From the NCBI GenBank assembly GCA_937958145.1, contig CALGOE010000246.1, positions 1 through 12,639 on the forward strand: a stretch of 12,639 bases of DNA, written 5' to 3'. The translations under genes were made by a program, and so were the position numbers. This stretch comes from an uncultured Desulfobacca sp. (GTDB taxonomy: Bacteria > Desulfobacterota > Desulfobaccia > Desulfobaccales > Desulfobaccaceae). Positions 6,453-12,639 of the stretch are shown in pieces. The notes beneath the pieces were generated by a model. It saw only the letters and a list, made by a program, of their open reading frames with translations. It was not told the origin of the DNA and ran no database searches. Position 1 is the first letter of the stretch. Every line of letters begins with the position of its first letter.

Positions 6453-8330
6453 TCAGCTTGCGGCTGTTTTCGCCAGAAGTTGCCGCAGCTCATCCCCCTC
6501 CAGAATTTCCTTCTCCAGCAGGGTCTTGGCCACCTGATCCAGGACTTCCCGCTTCCCTGCCAGGATGTTCTGGGCCCGGTCATAGGCCCGGCGCACCAGC
6601 GCGGTAACCTCCTGGTCGATCTCCTGGGCCGTCGCTTCGCTGTAATCCTTGGCCGATGGCGGCATCATGGCTTCCAGGAACAAAGGCCGCCGCTCCCGTT
6701 CAAAGGTGACCGGTCCCAATTTCTCGCTCATGCCATATTCCCGGATCATGCTGCGGGCAATGTCCGTGGCCCGATAGAGATCGTTCTGGGCCCCGGTGGA
6801 AGCCTCCTGAAACACCAGCTCTTCGGCTACCCGGCCGCCCAGGAGTACCGCCAGCCGGTCCTCCAGCTCCGATTTGGTCATGAGATAGCGGTCTTCGGTG
6901 GGCAGCTGCAGGGTGTAGCCCAGGGCGCCGATACCCCGCGGGATGATGGAGACCCGATGCACCGGATCCGCGGTCGGTACGGACTGGGCCACCAGGGCAT
7001 GGCCGGTTTCGTGATAAGCGACAATCTCCTTTTCCCGGGGATTCATGACCCGATTGCGCTTTTCCAGTCCTGCCATGACCCGGTCGATGGCTTCCTCGAA
7101 ATCCTTCATGGACACCGCACTTTTGTTTTTGCGGGCTGCCAAGAGGGCTGCTTCATTGACAATATTGGCCAGATCTGCGCCGACCATGCCCGGCGTCCGG
7201 GCGGCGATGGTGTTGAGATTCACGTCCTCGGCCAGCTTGACGCCCCGGACATGCACCTTGAGGATATCCTCCCGTCCCTTCAGACTGGGCCGGTCCACCA
7301 AAATCTGGCGGTCAAAGCGGCCGGGCCGGATCAGGGCCGGATCCAGAATCTCGGGCCGGTTGGTGGCCGACATGATAATCACCCCTTTGCGGGTGTCAAA
7401 GCCGTCCATCTCCGACAACAATTGGTTGAGGGTATTTTCCCGCTCTTCGTGGCCGCCGGTAATGGGGCTGACGCTGCGGGCCTTGCCGATGGCGTCCAAC
7501 TCATCAATAAAGATGATACAGGGGGCTTTCTCCTCGGCCTGGGCAAAAAGGTCCCTGACCCGGGCCGCCCCCACACCCACAAACATTTCCACAAAATCAG
7601 AGCCGGTAAGGCTCAGGAAAGGCACCCCGGCCTCCCCGGCCACGGCCCGGCCCAGCAGGGTCTTGCCCGTGCCCGGAGGTCCCACCAGGAGCACGCCTTT
7701 GGGAATCTTGCCGCCCAGTGATTGAAATTTCCCAGGATTCTGAAGGAATTCAATGATCTCCCGCAGCTCCTCAATGGCCTCGTCCACACCGGCCACATCC
7801 TTGAAAGTGACTTTCGTCTCATCTTCCACATAGAACTTGGCCTTGCTCTTGCCGATGGACATGAGGCCGCCGCCGGCCCCGGCGCCCAGCTTGCGGATAA
7901 AGTAGACCCAAACGCCGATCAGAATCAGCATGGGGAGAAGCCAGGATAGGAGCGAGGTCAGCCAGGTTCGATCCAGCCGGGCGGTATAGGCGATGCCCTG
8001 AGCGTCCAACCGGCTCAAAAGATCCTTATCCTCCAGGCGAATTGTGGTGAAATGGGGTTCGACGGCCCCCTCCTGTTTCATAAGGGCAGCCAACTCCGGG
8101 TTGCGGCCGTTCTTGATGAGAAACTCCACCCCGGCCGGCGTTAATTTACCGGTAATGATATCCGTAGTAATGACCAGATCCCGCACCCCCTGCAGCTCAA
8201 TGAGTTGACGGAAATCACTGTAGCTGACGTTTTGCAGGTGGCGCAGCTCCAAATAATTCTGGGCGACGAGAATTGCCAGGAAAAACAGCACTAAATACCA
8301 GATGGAAAAACGCCTCAGATTATTCTTCAT
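6453..8330 (-). CDS. ftsH: ATP-dependent zinc metalloprotease FtsH
   Basis: A complete 625-aa FtsH, the membrane-bound hexameric AAA+ protease that degrades misassembled membrane proteins and some short-lived regulators. Domains in order: membrane helix 1 (about 9-25), a periplasmic domain (about 27-122), membrane helix 2 (about 125-145), a Gly-rich linker, then the AAA+ module with Walker A GPPGTGKT (217-224), pore motif FVEMFVG (246-252), Walker B IIFIDE (272-277) and second region of homology with arginine fingers R335 and R338. The protease domain has the zinc motif HETGH (440-444) and the third ligand D517 in NDLYRAT. An AGAGG ribosome site lies 8 nt before the ATG at 8330. It is followed by radA on the same strand and separated from the upstream, divergently transcribed stress gene by 618 nt. 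All catalytic residues are present. The genome may hold further FtsH paralogues; that cannot be seen here. Confidence 0.98.
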   Translation of the reverse strand: MKNNLRRFSIWYLVLFFLAILVAQNYLELRHLQNVSYSDFRQLIELQGVRDLVITTDIITGKLTPAGVEFLIKNGRNPELAALMKQEGAVEPHFTTIRLEDKDLLSRLDAQGIAYTARLDRTWLTSLLSWLLPMLILIGVWVYFIRKLGAGAGGGLMSIGKSKAKFYVEDETKVTFKDVAGVDEAIEELREIIEFLQNPGKFQSLGGKIPKGVLLVGPPGTGKTLLGRAVAGEAGVPFLSLTGSDFVEMFVGVGAARVRDLFAQAEEKAPCIIFIDELDAIGKARSVSPITGGHEERENTLNQLLSEMDGFDTRKGVIIMSATNRPEILDPALIRPGRFDRQILVDRPSLKGREDILKVHVRGVKLAEDVNLNTIAARTPGMVGADLANIVNEAALLAARKNKSAVSMKDFEEAIDRVMAGLEKRNRVMNPREKEIVAYHETGHALVAQSVPTADPVHRVSIIPRGIGALGYTLQLPTEDRYLMTKSELEDRLAVLLGGRVAEELVFQEASTGAQNDLYRATDIARSMIREYGMSEKLGPVTFERERRPLFLEAMMPPSAKDYSEATAQEIDQEVTALVRRAYDRAQNILAGKREVLDQVAKTLLEKEILEGDELRQLLAKTAAS

Positions 8331-8653
8331 GATGTTAACCTCTTATTCTAATCACCACCAGGCCGGACAGGCTCCGGTTCCCAGGCACCGGCGGGGGAAA
8401 ATTAACCGGCCGTAAAATTGCTCCTCTCATACCGGGGGGCAGTGGGCCCCGGTTACTTCTCCACCCATCTGGCCCTGCCGGCCGTGAGACCATCAGAGCG
8501 CCGGATATAACTATTTTCACTCATTAGTGTCAGTCCGGAAACTATAACCATTAATAATAATCCCACAATCTGTATTTTTTGCTCGCGCTGCCAAGGGAAT
8601 TTTTATGCCGTCACTCCAATAACATATTGATATCGTTAAAGATGACCAGGTCC

Positions 8654-8682
8654 GGAGGGGCGAGCCGCCAGCTCGCCCCTCC
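8654..8682. repeat. 12-bp perfect hairpin, REP-like
   Basis: GGAGGGGCGAGC (8654-8665) and GCTCGCCCCTCC (8671-8682) are perfectly complementary around the 5-nt loop CGCCA. A flanking ACCAGG (8645-8650) can pair with CCTGGT (8694-8699), adding an outer stem. The GGGGCGAGC...GCTCGCCCC core resembles dispersed intergenic palindromes of GC-rich proteobacteria. No T-tract follows on either strand, so a simple terminator is unlikely. Confidence 0.6.
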
Positions 8683-8864
8683 ATCGCTGTGCTCCTGGTT
8701 TCCCTACATATATGGGTTAACATAATGTGTGGCTTAGTTTTTTGCAAGCAGATTAAACCGGCCGGGCCAGCCTCCCGAGATTTTTGCGCCAGACACCATC
8801 TCTTACTGTTCCAGCCACCGGCTGTTCAGAGAGGCGGCCCGCGTTTTTCTGGGCTTTTGTTACT

Positions 8865-8894
8865 TTGTGCTATGATCCTGGCAGCAAATATGAT
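8865..8894 (+). promoter_or_regulatory. Possible promoter for the coiled-coil stress gene
   Basis: TTGTGC (8865-8870), an 18-nt spacer and TATGAT (8889-8894) precede the gene at 8949. A second TATGAT at 8871-8876 lacks a good -35 partner. The -10 boxes match well, the -35 box is mediocre. Confidence 0.35.
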
Positions 8895-8948
8895 AATAAA
8901 TGTCTATATTCTGAGGCCTTTCATAATCCCAGCAAAGGCGGGCTAAAA

Positions 8949-9239
8949 ATGATCGACACCAAAAAAGCTTATCTAGAAAAAATGCAAGGCAAGTTGAAGG
9001 AATGGCAGGCCGATATCGACAAGCTCAAGGCCAAGGCCACCCAAGCCAAAGCCGACCTGAAAATTGAGCTGGCCAACGCCATCAGCGAGGCGGAAAAACG
9101 CTGCCACGATCTGGAAGGCAAAATGCAAGAAATCGATCAGGCTGAGGAAAATACCTGGGAAAAGTTGAAAGGTGGGGTGCAGTCGGCCTGGGACCAGGTA
9201 GAAGGCACGTTTAAAAACCTGGCTGATAAGTTTAAATAA
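8949..9239 (+). CDS. Small coiled-coil protein, sll1863-type stress response family
   Basis: A 96-aa highly charged protein rich in Lys, Glu, Ala and Gln. Residues about 5-75 show continuous heptad-like spacing of Leu/Ile/Ala between charged residues (for example KLKEWQADIDKLKAK and LANAISEAEKRCHDLEGKM), predicting a long coiled coil. The C-terminal part WEKLKGGVQSAWDQVEGTF resembles the WxxLKxGxxxAW block of small stress-response proteins known as the sll1863 family in cyanobacteria and deltaproteobacteria. There is no signal peptide or membrane segment. ATG 8949 is chosen because a GGCGGG purine-rich stretch lies just upstream and because the in-frame extension back to 8784 has no coiled-coil or family character. 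It stands alone behind a long upstream region and is divergent from ftsH. The biochemical role is unknown; a general stress role is by family only. Confidence 0.75.
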   Translation: MIDTKKAYLEKMQGKLKEWQADIDKLKAKATQAKADLKIELANAISEAEKRCHDLEGKMQEIDQAEENTWEKLKGGVQSAWDQVEGTFKNLADKFK

Positions 9240-9245
9240 CGGCCA

Positions 9246-9299
9246 ACAAGTTTCTCCGGCCCATGAAGTTCTGGCCCAAACGTTGGGCCGGATACTTGT
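9246..9299 (+). repeat. Two mutually exclusive inverted repeats upstream of the ferredoxin-AOR genes
   Basis: A long stem pairs ACAAGT (9246-9251) plus TCCGGCCC (9255-9262) with GGGCCGGA (9285-9292) plus ACTTGT (9294-9299), 14 bp in total with a small internal loop. A shorter perfect hairpin GGCCCAA/TTGGGCC (9273-9279 and 9283-9289, loop ACG) uses part of the same downstream arm, so both cannot form at once. No T-tract follows. It could end or protect the stress-gene mRNA, or control the next genes. Confidence 0.5.
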
Positions 9300-9338
9300 C
9301 TGCGACAATCACTTATCCAGGATGTTATTGCCAAAGCC

Positions 9339-9770
9339 ATGAAAGTTCTCACCGCCCCTCGCATGGAGCGCTGCATCGGCTGCCACTCCTGCTCCCTGGC
9401 CTGTGCCCGGGAAGTGCACCGGCGCCTCTCCTGGGATACAGCCGGCATCCGCATCCATACCTCCGGCGGCCTGTCCACCGGTTTTGAAGCCCGCACCTGC
9501 CTGGCCTGCCTGCCGGCCCCGTGTGCCCTGGCCTGCCCCACCGGTGCTTTTGCCCAAAGGAAAGGTGGCGGGGTCATCGTCAGGAAAAAACTCTGCATCG
9601 CCTGCGGCGCCTGCGCTGCCGCCTGCCCGGTGGACGCCATTTTTCTGGACGTTACCGGCGAGCCTTTTGTCTGCCTCCATTGCGGCAAATGTGTGCCCTT
9701 CTGCCCCCACGAGTGTCTGGAAATGGCCGCAGTGGCCACCGGCGCCGCCGCGTCGGAGGTGGTCTCATGA
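9339..9770 (+). CDS. Four-cluster [4Fe-4S] ferredoxin-type electron transfer subunit of the AOR
   Basis: A 143-aa protein with sixteen cysteines arranged as four [4Fe-4S] motifs: C12-C15-C18-C22, C54-C57-C62-C66 (CxxCx4CxxxCP), C86-C89-C92-C96P and C112-C115-C118-C122P. This layout is that of HycB/DmsB/AorA-type polyferredoxin subunits that wire a molybdenum or tungsten enzyme to other carriers. There is no signal peptide, so it is cytoplasmic. Its stop overlaps the AOR start (ATGA at 9767-9770), implying translational coupling and a fixed partnership. The start at 9339 gives the usual short N-terminus before the first cluster, but no good ribosome site lies in range (AGGA at 9319-9322 is too far), so the start is less certain than the frame. 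The final ~15 residues are Ala-rich and probably unstructured. Confidence 0.9.
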   Translation: MKVLTAPRMERCIGCHSCSLACAREVHRRLSWDTAGIRIHTSGGLSTGFEARTCLACLPAPCALACPTGAFAQRKGGGVIVRKKLCIACGACAAACPVDAIFLDVTGEPFVCLHCGKCVPFCPHECLEMAAVATGAAASEVVS

Positions 9771-11575
9771 TTCGGGACCATTTTCGGATTTTAAAAGTTG
9801 ATCTGGCGAGCGGCAAAGGGCAGGTGGAGACCCTGGCCGGCCGGGATCTCTATGTGGGCGGCAGCGGCCTGGCCGCCCTGCTTTTTCAGAAATACGGCCG
9901 ACTCACCGCCCCCTGGGACGACCCGGAGCAGCCCCTCATCTTTGCCATCGGCCCCCTGACCGGTTACTTCCCGCTCATGAGCAAAACGGTCCTGGGCTTC
10001 AAAAGTCCCTATCACGATCAATATGCCGAGTCCCATGCCGGCGGCCGTTCGGCCCTGGCCTTGCGGTTCGCCGATTACGACGCTCTGGTCATTACCGGCA
10101 GGGCGCCGCGGCCCAGCGTCCTGACCGTGGGCAACCGCCGGCTGGAGGTCCGGGAAGCCAACTACCTGTGGGGTATGGATGTGGTGACCGCCGGGAAATT
10201 CCTGCGCCGCAAGGTGCCCGGGGCCGGCCACCGCAGCATCCTGCGCATCGGCCCGGCCGGGGAAAACCAAGCCCCCATCGCCGGCATCAATGTGGATACC
10301 TACCGCCATTTCGGCCGCCTGGGCGGTGGCGCCGCCATGGGCGCCAAAAACCTCAAGGCCATCGTCATCCAGGGCGATGGCAACTTCCCGCTGCCGGAAG
10401 GAAAAGACTACGCCAAGCTGTTTGGCGAAGTCCATCGCCAGCTTACCCAGACCCAGATGATGCAAAAGTACCACAACCTGGGTACCCCGGCCAACGTGGC
10501 GGTCCTGAATGACAAACAGGCCCTGCCATACCGCAACCTGCAGCAGACCTCTTCTCCTGATATCGACGGCATTACGGGCGAACGTTTTGCCGAAGAGACC
10601 CTGCTCCGCAATGTCGCCTGTGCCGGCTGTCCGGTGGGCTGCATCCATCTGGGCTATGTGCGCCAGCGTTTTCATGCCGACCACCGCTATTATTTCCGCC
10701 AGGTGGGCTATGATCATGAACCCATCTTTGCCGTCGGCGCCATGCTGGGGGTGGCAAACTGTTTTGATGTTCTCCTGCTGATCGATATGACCGAAAAAAT
10801 GGGGCTGGACGTCATCAGCGCCGGGGTGGCCCTGGCCTGGGCCACCGAGGCCTCGGCCAAGGGCCTCATCAGCGCCCAGGAGACCATCGTGCCCCTCTCT
10901 TTCGGGGCCACCAGACAGTATGAAGAGGCCCTGCGGCACCTGGCCCTGGGCAGCAACGATTTTTACCGGCTCCTGGCCCAGGGCACGGCCCGGGCTGCAG
11001 CCCGCTACGGCGGCCAGGACTTCGCCTGCGTTTTGGGCCAGGAGATGGCCGGCTATGCCACCGGTGAAGTCTTTTTTCTTTCCCAGGCCCTGGGCTTCCG
11101 CCACTCCCATCTGGATACCGCCGGCTACAGCTATGACCAGAAAGTCGAGGCGCGCCATCTTAACCACGCCCTGGACTTCCTCCTCCAGGATGAACAGGAG
11201 CGGGTCCTCCTTACCTCCTTGGTCGTCTGTCTCTTCGCCCGGGAAGTCTATGCCCCCGCCCTGGTTGCCGACTGCCTCACGGCTTTGGGCTATTCGACCC
11301 TGGCCGGCCAGACGGAGGCCGCGGCCAGACGGATTCAGCAGCTGCGCTGGCACCTGCGCCTGGCCAGCGGTTTTGACCCGCACCAGGTCAAAATCCCCCA
11401 ACGCTTCCGAGAGGTCAGCAATTGGAAAGGCCCCATCGATCCCACCTTTCTGGAGAGCTTGCGCCAGGGCTATGCCCAGGCTATTGTGAGCCTGGCCGTC
11501 CCACCGGCTGCAGAAAGTGCGGCCCCGGATCAGGGCACAGCCGCCAGGAAGCAAGACAACGGTGAAAAGCAATGA
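9767..11575 (+). CDS. Aldehyde ferredoxin oxidoreductase family protein (tungstopterin enzyme)
   Basis: A 602-aa catalytic subunit, the usual AOR size, that should interconvert an aldehyde and carboxylate (or a related low-potential reaction) with a tungsten bis-pyranopterin and one [4Fe-4S] cluster. Evidence: the N-terminal KVDLASGKGQVETL...YVGGSGLAA block; the GGRSALALRFADYDALVITGRA-type block at 92-113; the pterin-binding GGGAAMGAKNLKAIVI at 186-201; cluster ligands C285-x2-C288-x3-C292 and a distal Cys, most likely C488 in SLVVCLFAREVY; and the conserved Glu region YDHEPIFAVGAMLGV (315-329). ATG 9767 is chosen because a strong GGAGGT (9755-9760) lies 6 nt upstream and the N-terminus fits the family; an open frame extends to 9521 but runs inside the ferredoxin. 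The last ~25 residues are a low-complexity tail. Pairing with a four-cluster ferredoxin resembles AorA-AorB, YdhY-YdhV and BamC-BamB systems; the substrate cannot be assigned, and no FAD subunit gene is adjacent. Confidence 0.93.
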   Translation: MIRDHFRILKVDLASGKGQVETLAGRDLYVGGSGLAALLFQKYGRLTAPWDDPEQPLIFAIGPLTGYFPLMSKTVLGFKSPYHDQYAESHAGGRSALALRFADYDALVITGRAPRPSVLTVGNRRLEVREANYLWGMDVVTAGKFLRRKVPGAGHRSILRIGPAGENQAPIAGINVDTYRHFGRLGGGAAMGAKNLKAIVIQGDGNFPLPEGKDYAKLFGEVHRQLTQTQMMQKYHNLGTPANVAVLNDKQALPYRNLQQTSSPDIDGITGERFAEETLLRNVACAGCPVGCIHLGYVRQRFHADHRYYFRQVGYDHEPIFAVGAMLGVANCFDVLLLIDMTEKMGLDVISAGVALAWATEASAKGLISAQETIVPLSFGATRQYEEALRHLALGSNDFYRLLAQGTARAAARYGGQDFACVLGQEMAGYATGEVFFLSQALGFRHSHLDTAGYSYDQKVEARHLNHALDFLLQDEQERVLLTSLVVCLFAREVYAPALVADCLTALGYSTLAGQTEAAARRIQQLRWHLRLASGFDPHQVKIPQRFREVSNWKGPIDPTFLESLRQGYAQAIVSLAVPPAAESAAPDQGTAARKQDNGEKQ

Positions 11576-11614
11576 CCCCTTGACCCTGGACCCGGCACCC
11601 TTTACCTTATACCT

Positions 11615-12639
11615 ATGCCCCGAACCCTCGAAATTATCACCACCCACGTCAATGCCGACTTTGACGGGCTGGCCTCCATGGTGGCGGCCAAGAAGCTCTA
11701 TCCCGAGGCCTTGTTGGTCTTTCCCGGCTCCCAGGAAAAGAATCTGCGGGATTTTTTTATCCGCTCCAGTCTGTATTTTCTCAATTTTGCCAAGATCAAG
11801 GACATCAACTTAGAGGATGTCAAACGCCTCATCCTGGTGGACACCCGCCAGGCCAGCCGCATCGGCAAATTCGGCGAAATGTTTCCCAACGGCGAGATCG
11901 ATGTCCATATCTACGACCACCATCCCGCCTCCCCGGATGATCTGCACGGTTCTGTGGAAGTGGTCCGGCCGGTGGGGGCAACCGTCAGCCTGCTGACCGA
12001 ACTTATCCAGGAACGGGGCATCCCCCTCACCCCGGATGAAGCCACGATCCTGGCTTTGGGCATCTATGAGGATACCGGGTCTTTCACGTTCTCCTCCACC
12101 ACGCCGGCAGAGTTTGCCGCGGCCAAGTATCTGCTGGAGCAGGGGGCCAACCTCAACACCGTGGCGGAAATGTTGACCCGGGAGTTGACCGTGGAGCAGG
12201 TGTCCCTCCTCAATGACCTCATCCGCAATGCCGTGACCATCAATCTCAGCGGTATCGAGATCGTTGTGGCCCGCGCCGCCTCCTCCCAATATGTAGGCGA
12301 TTTTGCTGTCTTAGCCCATAAGTTCATGGATATGGAAAACATCCAGGTCCTCTTTGCCCTGGCCCAGATGGAGGAACGCGTCTTTGTGGTGGGGCGCAGC
12401 CGCCTGGAAGAGGTCAACGTCGGGGAAATTCTGGCCGGATTGGGGGGCGGCGGCCACGCCTATGCGGCTTCGGCCACGGTCAAGGATATGCCTCTGACCC
12501 AGGTGGAAGAAAAGCTGCGGGGAATCCTGGCCCGCACCGTCCGGCCCCGGCGCACCGCCCGGGAAATCATGTCCTATCCGGTTATGTCGGTGACCAGCAC
12601 CACCACATTGAATGAAGCCCATCGCTTCATGACCCTGCA
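11615..12639 (+). CDS. DHH-DHHA1-CBS protein, probably N-terminal part of an A-adding tRNA nucleotidyltransferase (partial)
   Basis: The first 341 residues of a larger protein cut by the right edge. A DHH phosphoesterase domain shows motif I NADFD (13-17), motif II LILVDT (72-77), motif III YDHHP (100-104) and motif IV GIYEDTGSF (149-157), the aspartates and histidines that bind two Mn/Mg ions. A DHHA1 domain follows with the substrate loop GLGGGGHAYAAS (275-286). From about residue 314 (TAREIMSYPVMSV...TLNEAHRFM) a CBS domain begins. This order, DHH-DHHA1-CBS, is known from deltaproteobacterial proteins that continue into a second CBS domain and a class II poly(A) polymerase/tRNA nucleotidyltransferase module adding the terminal A of CCA; here that part lies outside the window, so the tRNA role is an inference. 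A DHH-CBS phosphodiesterase or pyrophosphatase is the alternative. The start at ATG 11615 fits the family N-terminus but has no ribosome site; it lies 39 nt after the AOR stop. Confidence 0.85.
   Translation, partial: MPRTLEIITTHVNADFDGLASMVAAKKLYPEALLVFPGSQEKNLRDFFIRSSLYFLNFAKIKDINLEDVKRLILVDTRQASRIGKFGEMFPNGEIDVHIYDHHPASPDDLHGSVEVVRPVGATVSLLTELIQERGIPLTPDEATILALGIYEDTGSFTFSSTTPAEFAAAKYLLEQGANLNTVAEMLTRELTVEQVSLLNDLIRNAVTINLSGIEIVVARAASSQYVGDFAVLAHKFMDMENIQVLFALAQMEERVFVVGRSRLEEVNVGEILAGLGGGGHAYAASATVKDMPLTQVEEKLRGILARTVRPRRTAREIMSYPVMSVTSTTTLNEAHRFMTL

Larger units (their letters stand above)
8331..8948. other. Long intergenic region between ftsH and the coiled-coil gene (618 nt)
   Basis: I find no convincing gene. 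Short open frames exist on both strands but lack ribosome sites and family features. Visible structure: a 7-bp inverted repeat ACCGGGG/CCCCGGT (8431-8437, 8447-8453), a 12-bp perfect hairpin (8654-8682), AT-rich patches around 8531-8580 and 8881-8930, and two TATGAT boxes (8871-8876 and 8889-8894) upstream of the coiled-coil gene. An unannotated small RNA or decayed gene cannot be excluded. Confidence 0.6.

Noticed and set aside
6365..6583. 72-codon frame at the 3' end of ftsH running to just before radA
   Set aside because: It overlaps the FtsH C-terminus in another frame; FtsH already ends normally, so there is no sign of a frameshift.
6480..7721. 413-codon open frame on the plus strand inside ftsH (and 7045-7725)
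   Set aside because: Mirror of the conserved FtsH AAA+ and protease coding sequence; no ribosome site or recognisable domain.
8335..8747. Two minus-strand frames of 61 and 76 codons upstream of ftsH
   Set aside because: No ribosome sites, Pro/Arg/Gly-rich random-looking composition, and one runs through the 12-bp palindrome.
8784..8948. 55-codon N-terminal extension of the coiled-coil protein
   Set aside because: It spans the predicted promoter boxes and has no similarity to the family; the ATG at 8949 gives the normal short coiled-coil protein.
9521..9766. N-terminal extension of the AOR frame by 82 codons
   Set aside because: It lies within the ferredoxin gene and has an Arg/Cys/Pro-rich composition unlike AOR; the ATG at 9767 has a GGAGGT site and the family N-terminus.
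9791..11647. 618-codon open frame on the minus strand, antisense to the AOR gene
   Set aside because: The plus-strand AOR has clear motifs, a strong ribosome site and ATGA coupling; the antisense frame is a by-product of high GC and codon bias, with a Gly/Gln/His-rich sequence and no family features.
1..12639. CRISPR arrays, tRNA/rRNA genes, insertion sequences, prophage or toxin-antitoxin genes
   Set aside because: No regularly spaced repeats, no cloverleaf or rRNA-like stretches, and no transposase, integrase or toxin-like proteins were found on either strand by reading.

Overview
The window is about 60% GC and gene-dense. Its gene content suggests an anaerobic Gram-negative bacterium, most likely a deltaproteobacterium (Desulfobacterota, Desulfobacca/Syntrophobacter-like). 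The pointers are a tungsten-type aldehyde ferredoxin oxidoreductase with a four-cluster ferredoxin, a DHH-CBS protein that looks like the front of an A-adding tRNA nucleotidyltransferase, a small sll1863-type coiled-coil stress protein, and a palindromic repeat common in proteobacterial genomes. This assignment is an inference; no rRNA, tRNA or other marker gene is present.

Layout. (1) Positions 1-2845, minus strand: an SGNH/GDSL hydrolase with a membrane anchor, then an SxtJ-type small membrane protein, then a NodU/CmcH-type carbamoyltransferase that runs off the left edge. This resembles the sxtI/sxtJ association known from saxitoxin clusters and from many unrelated bacteria, and is probably a carbamoylation cassette for a sugar or surface/secondary metabolite. 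(2) Positions 2846-3214: a divergent regulatory region with a TTGACA-type promoter in each direction and a REP-like hairpin between them. (3) Positions 3215-4978, plus strand: a GNAT acetyltransferase followed 12 nt later by a cytoplasmic NamZ/DUF1343 exo-muramidase homologue. (4) Positions 8330-4975, minus strand: ftsH then radA, with a perfect 10-bp hairpin between them; radA and namZ converge and share their last bases (TTAG). (5) Positions 8331-8948: a 618-nt region without a convincing gene, holding a 12-bp perfect hairpin and a possible promoter. (6) Positions 8949-12639, plus strand: the coiled-coil stress protein, a ferredoxin-AOR pair joined by an ATGA stop/start overlap, and the 5' part of a DHH-DHHA1-CBS protein that runs off the right edge.

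How the genes work together. FtsH (membrane protein quality control) and RadA (recombination branch migration) are housekeeping genes. The ferredoxin and AOR should form one electron-transferring aldehyde/carboxylate oxidoreductase. GNAT-NamZ probably belongs to muropeptide handling. I do not see a clearly new system, a CRISPR array, a prophage or an insertion sequence. The parts most worth a second look are the hydrolase-SxtJ-carbamoyltransferase cassette, the competing hairpins before the ferredoxin-AOR pair, and the SPQHG variant of NamZ.
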